Part shown: in pieces, positions 4,853 through 8,931 of the stretch
How positions within the stretch are numbered: the first letter of the stretch is position 1
Layout: each line of letters opens with the position of its first letter
From: Fen-178 sp049516835
Lineage (GTDB): Bacteria; Acidobacteriota; Terriglobia; Bryobacterales; Bryobacteraceae
NCBI GenBank assembly: GCA_049516835.1
Contig: JBEKSR010000218.1
Coordinates: 1-8,931, forward strand
Direction of reading: 5' to 3'
Length of the DNA stretch: 8,931 nucleotides
Position numbers and translations under genes: made by a program
Notes under the pieces: model-generated
What the model saw: only the letters and a program-made list of their open reading frames with translations
The model's database searches: none
What the model was told of the DNA's origin: nothing

Positions 4853-7108
4853 CTACTGCAAATGCACCGGCTGGGTGAATGCTCCGTTACCCGCGGAATC
4901 CCACGCGGCGAAACGGATCCATTTCTTCCCGGTGGCATCGAACGGGATGCGGTAACGATGCGTGGAAAACGGCGCCAGCGCAGTCGCGGAACTGATTTCG
5001 CGGCCGGTGGTCTTGCCGTCGCCCCAGACCAGCTCGACGAATTCGGCGGGCCAGGTCCAATCCACGTCGGCGACGAACGTGCGCTTGGCGCCGGCGCCCT
5101 GGATGGAGTAATCATGCAGCAGAACCTCGCCCGAAGTCACGAAGAAGTTGCCGGCACGAAGGGCATCGAGCACCGGCATCCAGCCGTCGGAGAACTTCGG
5201 CACGCGGTCGAGCCTGACGTAGTTCACGTCCAGTTGCGGGTAGGTCTCGTCTTCCGGCGATTTGGTGTAGGTGTCGCCCTCGGCGATCAAATACTTGGGG
5301 CCGGCCCAGTTGTTCATGTCGTCGAGCAGGTCGAGGCAGCGCACCTCGCACAGGCGCTTCTGGGATTGATCGACCGGCAGCGACTGGAAGGATGCGCCCG
5401 CGAAGCGGTCGCTGAGGAAGTGCGGTTTGTCCTTGACGGCATCCGGGTAGCCATCGGAACTCTTGGTGCGCGGGTGGGTCTGCCACATGAGGGCGTGCTC
5501 ATCGTTGAGCAACCGCATCTCGGTTTCGGGGGATGACGTGTGATAGACCTTGCCGTAGGGCGCGATGTCTTCCGAATACGGCTGCTCCGAGGGCGGCGCC
5601 TGCGTGGAACCCGGACGGCGGTTCGGAGCGTGCGTGTAGTAGACCGGCTTGGGGAACAGGAACATATAGTGGCCGCCCAGAGTGGCATCGGGCTCTTCGC
5701 CGGGAATGATCAGGAAATCGCGATCGGAGAAGCGGGCGCTGCCTTCGAAGTAGACCCGCTGCTCCTCCAGACGGATCTTGCCGGTATCGGTGGGATGAGA
5801 ATCGGCGTGGAAGTCGCACAGCGCGGCGATATTGATGCCGAGCGACCTGAAGGTGGGAATCCACGATTGCTGGTAGTCGATGGTGCCGGCGTCGGTCAGC
5901 GCCTCATTCATATGGAAGTGGAAGTGGCTGACCATCACCTGGTAGCCGGGCATGGGTTTGTAGACGTCGTCGTGGGTGAAGGCCGCCACTGCCTGTTGGG
6001 TGGCCTGCGCGTCGCCGGAATCCAGATAGAAGTAGACGGCCATCCGTTGCAGGGTGCCTGGGGGAGCGTTGTAGAGGGCGAAGTTCTCTTCGAACTCGCG
6101 CGCCTGGGAGACGCGGTGCTGCCAGACGGCGTCGGAGACACCGTAAGGTTTGAAGGATTCCTCGCGATCGGCCTGGCGCACTCCGACGGCGAAATTAGCC
6201 TCGCTATCTTTGCGGTAGTAGTTGTAGCCGAGGTTGGATTCCACTTCGCGCGAAAAGAAGAATTTGTGGGATGCGGGGAAGACGGCCACCGAGCCGGCGC
6301 CGCTTTCGACGATCGCCACGCGGCTGCGCGCCTTGAGCGCTACGGGGTCGGTGTTGACGTGGCCGCCGAACAGGTAGTGCTGCCAGCCGCGGGCGACATC
6401 GCGCCACACCAGGCGAGTATCGGCGCCAATAGTGAAACCCTTCAGGCCGGCGGCGAACTTGTAGGCCACGGAAGGCGCTTCGGTCTTGGCAATCACCTCC
6501 TGGCGAAGCAGGTTAGTGCCGCGGTAAACGGTGTACCGCAAGCCGCCGGTGAAAAGGCCGAGCGCGACGCCGGGGAAGTTGGCTTCCAGGCGGGCGCCAT
6601 CGGTATCCACCTGGCAGCCGGTGATTTGAAACGCAGCCCAGGCGCGTTGCACCTCCTCGGGTTTGCGGGGCAGATCGACGGCCGCGTTGCCACCGGGACG
6701 CCCGGGGACGTTCAGCGGGGCGTCCCAGAACGCGAACCATTTCTGACGTTCGATGATTTCGGGCGTGAACATGCCCAGGGCGCGCAGTGGTACTTCCTGC
6801 TGGGCGGAGATGCGCCGCCGGCCGGTCGAGACCTGGTATTCGGGAGTAAGGTTGTGTCCCAGTACGGACCACTTGCCGTTCTTCTCGACGGCCAGTTCCC
6901 GCACCACGGGCTGGCCGCCGTCGACCCCCAGCGTGGCGCGCAGCGTCTGGCCGCGCTCGCCCTGCCAGGTCAGTTCCAAGGAACCCGAGCGCATTTCGGC
7001 TTTCAATCCGTCGAGCGCTTTATAACCTTGAAACTCGCAATTGAGGGTTTGCGCGCCGGCCAAGGCCGAGAGGAGCAAACCGGAAAACACGATTCTATGC
7101 CAGCCCAT
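4853..7108 (-). CDS. Secreted PHP-type metallohydrolase, CehA/McbA-like
   Basis: 751 aa from the ATG at 7108, with a signal peptide (MGWHRIVFSGLLLSALAGA, residues 1-19), so exported. Residues 20-380 look like beta-rich domains without recognised motifs. From about 390 a PHP-like metal site appears: HFHFH (395-399) as the HxH motif, a helix and CDFHADSH (Asp432, His434, His438), then IPGEE (Glu471/472) with GGHYMFLFP (His480), and WQTHPR (His545). The segment ALRAGNFFVTSGEVLL and the final IRFAAWDSAGNGAFTQPVHL match the end of CehA/McbA-family proteins, where 'G..fvT.G..l' precedes a beta sandwich. CehA itself hydrolyses the carbamate ester of carbaryl; most relatives have no known substrate. 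The metal residues are seen, but hydrolase activity on an ester, carbamate or phosphoester is inferred. thiE lies 24 bp upstream and the permease follows after the hairpin repeat. Only a weak GAGG precedes the start. Confidence 0.75.
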   Translation of the reverse strand: MGWHRIVFSGLLLSALAGAQTLNCEFQGYKALDGLKAEMRSGSLELTWQGERGQTLRATLGVDGGQPVVRELAVEKNGKWSVLGHNLTPEYQVSTGRRRISAQQEVPLRALGMFTPEIIERQKWFAFWDAPLNVPGRPGGNAAVDLPRKPEEVQRAWAAFQITGCQVDTDGARLEANFPGVALGLFTGGLRYTVYRGTNLLRQEVIAKTEAPSVAYKFAAGLKGFTIGADTRLVWRDVARGWQHYLFGGHVNTDPVALKARSRVAIVESGAGSVAVFPASHKFFFSREVESNLGYNYYRKDSEANFAVGVRQADREESFKPYGVSDAVWQHRVSQAREFEENFALYNAPPGTLQRMAVYFYLDSGDAQATQQAVAAFTHDDVYKPMPGYQVMVSHFHFHMNEALTDAGTIDYQQSWIPTFRSLGINIAALCDFHADSHPTDTGKIRLEEQRVYFEGSARFSDRDFLIIPGEEPDATLGGHYMFLFPKPVYYTHAPNRRPGSTQAPPSEQPYSEDIAPYGKVYHTSSPETEMRLLNDEHALMWQTHPRTKSSDGYPDAVKDKPHFLSDRFAGASFQSLPVDQSQKRLCEVRCLDLLDDMNNWAGPKYLIAEGDTYTKSPEDETYPQLDVNYVRLDRVPKFSDGWMPVLDALRAGNFFVTSGEVLLHDYSIQGAGAKRTFVADVDWTWPAEFVELVWGDGKTTGREISSATALAPFSTHRYRIPFDATGKKWIRFAAWDSAGNGAFTQPVHLQ

Positions 7109-7132
7109 GTTTGGTTACCGCCTCAGAGTCTA

Positions 7133-7777
7133 TCAAACAATGTCGATCTTCACGAGCAGTTGCCATTGTTCCATGCGTTCCCGCAGGGATCGGGCGGTGG
7201 GAGCCTGGGGCAGCAGGCCGGCAATGACGGCCACGGAATCGGCGCCGGAGCGAAGAACCTCGAGGGCATTTTCCAGCGTGATGCCGCCGATGGCGACCAG
7301 CGGTTTCTCGACCAGTGCGCGGCAGCGGCGTATCTGTTCCACGCCGACGACGGGATCGGGATGGCGCTTGGAGGCGGTGGGGAACACCGGGCCGAACGCG
7401 ACGTAATCCACCGGCTCGCCGCCGGCGGCCGAGAGCTGATCGACATTATGGCTGGAAAAGCCGATCACGGCGCCGGGACCGAGGAGTTGGCGTGCGTCGC
7501 GCGGCGCGAGATCGTCCTGGCCCACGTGCAGGCCGGCTTCGAGCAGCATGGCGAAATCGGCGCGGTCGTTGACGATGAGTGGCGCGCCGGCCTGGCGGCA
7601 CAGGCGGGCTACTCGCTTGGCGGATTCGAAGACGTCGCGGCTCCAGTGCAATTTGTGGCGGATTTGCAGGATGCCGGCGCCGCCTTCCAGGAACGCCGCG
7701 GCGGCGGTCTCGAGGCTGACGCCGCGCTCGGCGAGCGATTCCGTGTCGAGGATCGGGTAGAGCCGCGGCAAGTTCAT
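7133..7777 (-). CDS. thiE: Thiamine phosphate synthase
   Basis: 214 aa from the ATG at 7777 (MNLPRLYPIL), matching the usual ThiE length. In-frame ATGs at 7795 and 7840 would add 6 or 21 residues, but the last would overlap the vapBC promoter. The cytoplasmic TIM-barrel enzyme joins hydroxymethylpyrimidine pyrophosphate and hydroxyethylthiazole phosphate into thiamine phosphate. Family motifs occur in order: LQIRHK (37-42, usually QLReK), IVNDRADFA (68-76), AGLHVGQDDL (81-90), IGFSSHN (105-111), VDYVAFGPVFPTASK (123-137, pyrophosphate/thiazole site) and VAIGGIT (161-167). The Glu-to-His change inside the first motif is mild. No TPP riboswitch fits in the short space to the divergent vapB gene and no other thi genes are nearby, so the gene is isolated from its pathway. 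It heads a run of minus-strand genes that includes the metallohydrolase 24 bp downstream. Confidence 0.9.
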   Translation of the reverse strand: MNLPRLYPILDTESLAERGVSLETAAAAFLEGGAGILQIRHKLHWSRDVFESAKRVARLCRQAGAPLIVNDRADFAMLLEAGLHVGQDDLAPRDARQLLGPGAVIGFSSHNVDQLSAAGGEPVDYVAFGPVFPTASKRHPDPVVGVEQIRRCRALVEKPLVAIGGITLENALEVLRSGADSVAVIAGLLPQAPTARSLRERMEQWQLLVKIDIV

Positions 7778-7813
7778 GAGGGGCCGTTCGCCCATGATAG
7801 CAATGGCAGGCGT

Positions 7814-7853
7814 GCGCGGTCGCACCGCGCGATGTGGCATAATCTTACTGGAG
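7814..7853 (+). promoter_or_regulatory. vapBC promoter with inverted-repeat operator candidate and RBS
   Basis: A perfect 7-bp inverted repeat GCGCGGTcgcACCGCGC occupies 7814-7830. Seven bases later is CATAAT (7838-7843), preceded by TG at the extended -10 position; no good -35 is visible, and the repeat covers that spacer. GGAG at 7850-7853 is the ribosome binding site, eight bases before the vapB ATG at 7862. AbrB-type antitoxins usually repress their own operons by binding such palindromes, so this is the natural operator. The element also lies just upstream of divergent thiE and could affect it. Confidence 0.55.
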
Positions 7854-7861
7854 TCTTACCG

Positions 7862-8128
7862 ATGGAAACCACACGGCTTTCGACCAAGGGCCAGATCATC
7901 CTGCCTAAGGGCATCCGCGCTTCCCGGGCGTGGGGGCCGGGCACGGAATTCGAGGTCGAAGAAACCGGTGACGGAATTCTGCTCCGCCCTGCCGCCCATT
8001 TCCCCGATACCAATCTCGAAGAGGTGGCCGGCTGTCTGCGGTCCAGGCGCAAATCGAGAACGCCCGCGCAGATGCGTGGTGCCATCGTCCGGGAAGTGAT
8101 GCGACGCCATGATCGCGGTCGATACTAA
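7862..8128 (+). CDS. vapB: AbrB/MazE-fold antitoxin of a VapBC module
   Basis: 88 aa. The N-terminal half is a SpoVT/AbrB swapped-hairpin DNA-binding domain (residues 3-46): TTRLSTKGQIILPKGIRAS, then WGPGTEFEVEETGDGILLRP. The remainder (47-88) is the toxin-binding arm, FPDTNLEEVAGCLRSRRK followed by a helix ending VMRRHDRGRY, a tail typical of antitoxins paired with PIN toxins. It neutralises VapC by occupying its active site and, with VapC, represses the operon. GGAG lies eight bases before the ATG. The gene overlaps vapC by 20 nt, so the two are translated together. The frame is open much further upstream (from 5540), but that is the antisense of the metallohydrolase and thiE genes and is not coding. 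Confidence 0.9.
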   Translation: METTRLSTKGQIILPKGIRASRAWGPGTEFEVEETGDGILLRPAAHFPDTNLEEVAGCLRSRRKSRTPAQMRGAIVREVMRRHDRGRY

Positions 8129-8510
8129 CGTATTAGTCCGGCTGTTGACTGGCGACCAGCCTGAACAGGAGGCCGCTGCGCGGCGGCTGTTCGCGTCCGA
8201 GCCAATCTGGATTGCGAAAACGGTATTGCTCGAAACCGGCTGGGTGCTCCGCGGCCTGTACGGATTCGAGCAGAGTGCGATTCGCGACGCCTTCACGAAA
8301 TTGCTCGGCCTCAAGAACGTGGTCGCGGAAGATGAATCGTCGTTGGCCGCCGCGCTGGCGATCGCGGCGCACGGAATTGAACTCGCCGACGCGATGCACT
8401 TGAGTAGCAGACCGCCGGCCGCCGCATTTGTCTCCTTCGACAAATCCTTCGTCCAGCGCGCGAGGCGCGCGGGGATATCCGGCATCTCCGGCATGGCCGT
8501 CAAGGATTGA
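8109..8510 (+). CDS. vapC: PIN-domain ribonuclease toxin VapC
   Basis: 133 aa, one complete PIN domain. VapC toxins are Mg-dependent RNases that cut tRNA or rRNA and stop growth when the antitoxin is degraded. The four acidic positions are all present: Asp5 in MIAVDTNVLVRLL, Glu42 in VLLETGWVL, Asp94 in IELADAMHL and Asp111 in FVSFDKSF. The toxin therefore looks intact. The ATG at 8109 lies inside vapB (20-nt overlap), with GGAAG about a dozen bases upstream. The protein ends shortly after the last conserved helix with a Gly/Ile/Ser tail (AGISGISGM). Target RNA cannot be predicted. A weak hairpin follows the stop. Confidence 0.92.
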   Translation: MIAVDTNVLVRLLTGDQPEQEAAARRLFASEPIWIAKTVLLETGWVLRGLYGFEQSAIRDAFTKLLGLKNVVAEDESSLAAALAIAAHGIELADAMHLSSRPPAAAFVSFDKSFVQRARRAGISGISGMAVKD

Positions 8511-8532
8511 TGCCGTCCCCCTCGACACCGGC

Positions 8533-8547
8533 GGCGCCATTAGCGCC
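8533..8547 (+). terminator. Weak hairpin after vapC
   Basis: GGCGC/GCGCC with a CATTA loop starts 22 bases after the vapC stop. There is no T-run after it, so intrinsic termination is doubtful. It may only slow polymerase or protect the mRNA end. Confidence 0.25.
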
Positions 8548-8677
8548 CGGCAGCCGCGGTTCTCTACGTTGGGCGACCAGCACTAACGACTACACGGGAG
8601 TATCTCCGGCCGATGGCTGTCAGAACCCGGACGCGCCCCGCGGCTGTGCAGATCAGGATATTGACAGGAAGCCATTT

Positions 8678-8931
8678 GTGCCTTACGATTCGAGGTGCTT
8701 TCCGTTGCGGCTCCTTAGGTCACTAGCCGCGGAGCCCTTGGCAGGGCGGCATTGCGCCTCTGGCGCAGGGGCCCTGCTCCATGGGAGTGAGTAACGGTCG
8801 AGAATTGTTACCGCGGAGCAGGTGACTGGGGGCCCCAGTCTGGCGGGGGAAGAAACAAGGTGATACGCTGGGCGCACCCGTTGTGGCGGCAGTCAAGGCC
8901 GATAGCGCAGTGGTGTTTTCAAGCCCGTCGC
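8678..8931 (+). ncRNA. Hairpin-rich non-coding stretch, possible 5' part of a structured RNA (group II intron?)
   Basis: No convincing gene lies between the vapC stop and the window end. From 8678 (GTGCC, similar to the GUGYG start of group II introns) many stems can be drawn: GCGGCT/AGCCGC (8707-8730), TGCGCC/GGCGCA (8753-8767), GCAGGG/CCCTGC (8765-8777), CCTGCTCC/GGAGCAGG (8773-8822) enclosing GTAAC/GTTAC (8791-8811), and GACTGGGG/CCCCAGTC (8824-8840). The unpaired GAAGAAACAAGGTGATACGC (8850-8869) resembles purine-rich junctions of intron domain I. Strand, start and identity are tentative, and the element would continue past the window. The 8511-8677 stretch before it shows nothing recognisable apart from the weak hairpin. 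Confidence 0.25.

Noticed and set aside
7125..7860. TPP riboswitch or thiamine operon around thiE
   Set aside because: There is too little space upstream for a TPP aptamer, no CTGAGA-type core is visible, and no other thiamine genes are in the window.
5540..8128. Very long plus-strand open frame (862 codons) that ends with the vapB sequence
   Set aside because: It runs antisense to the well-supported metallohydrolase and thiE genes. Its translation has no recognisable motif before the AbrB domain, and high GC keeps antisense frames open. Only the last 88 codons are real.
8507..8794. Plus-strand frame of 95 codons after vapC, with a protein-like patch (GCQNPDAPRGCADQDIDR)
   Set aside because: It starts from a TTG inside the vapC end, has no ribosome binding site, and runs into the hairpin-rich stretch. 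The patch could be a gene relic but one short segment is not enough to call it.

Overview
The window is GC-rich bacterial DNA. Several features suggest a soil acidobacterium of the Solibacter/Bryobacter type: secreted proteins of unknown role, a vapBC pair whose antitoxin ends in RRHDRGRY, an IS1-type transposase remnant with a VERQN...MRMQMRR core, and palindromic intergenic repeats of the GCAGGTTggtAACCTGC kind. This placement comes from remembered resemblance; no search was run.

Left end (1-1222): a single-pass membrane protein gene (833 to 351, minus strand) is followed in the same frame, beyond a TAA, by what looks like its lost C-terminal domain (350 to 18). Next is a fragment of an IS1-like transposase (about 1221 to 955). 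This part looks like a decaying accessory region.

Middle (1223-7777): six genes lie on the minus strand with short gaps and form a likely transcription unit. In transcription order they are thiE (thiamine phosphate synthase), a large secreted PHP-type metallohydrolase of the CehA/McbA kind, a 12-TM APC-family amino acid permease, a small secreted alpha/beta-hydrolase-like protein, a winged-helix protein and an AbiEii-like nucleotidyltransferase. The last two overlap by 20 nt and look like a type IV toxin-antitoxin-style pair. A tandem-heptamer palindrome sits just before the winged-helix start codon. The whole gap between the metallohydrolase and permease genes is a 90-bp element of four consecutive hairpins closed by 10-bp inverted ends.

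Right end (7800-8931): a divergent vapB-vapC toxin-antitoxin operon with a visible promoter and a perfect inverted-repeat operator candidate. After it come about 420 bp with no convincing gene but many hairpins, possibly the 5' part of a structured RNA such as a group II intron running off the window.

The metallohydrolase, permease and esterase-like genes could form a scavenging set (extracytoplasmic hydrolysis followed by uptake), but only their proximity supports this. The part most worth following up is the winged-helix/nucleotidyltransferase pair and its operator-like upstream repeat.
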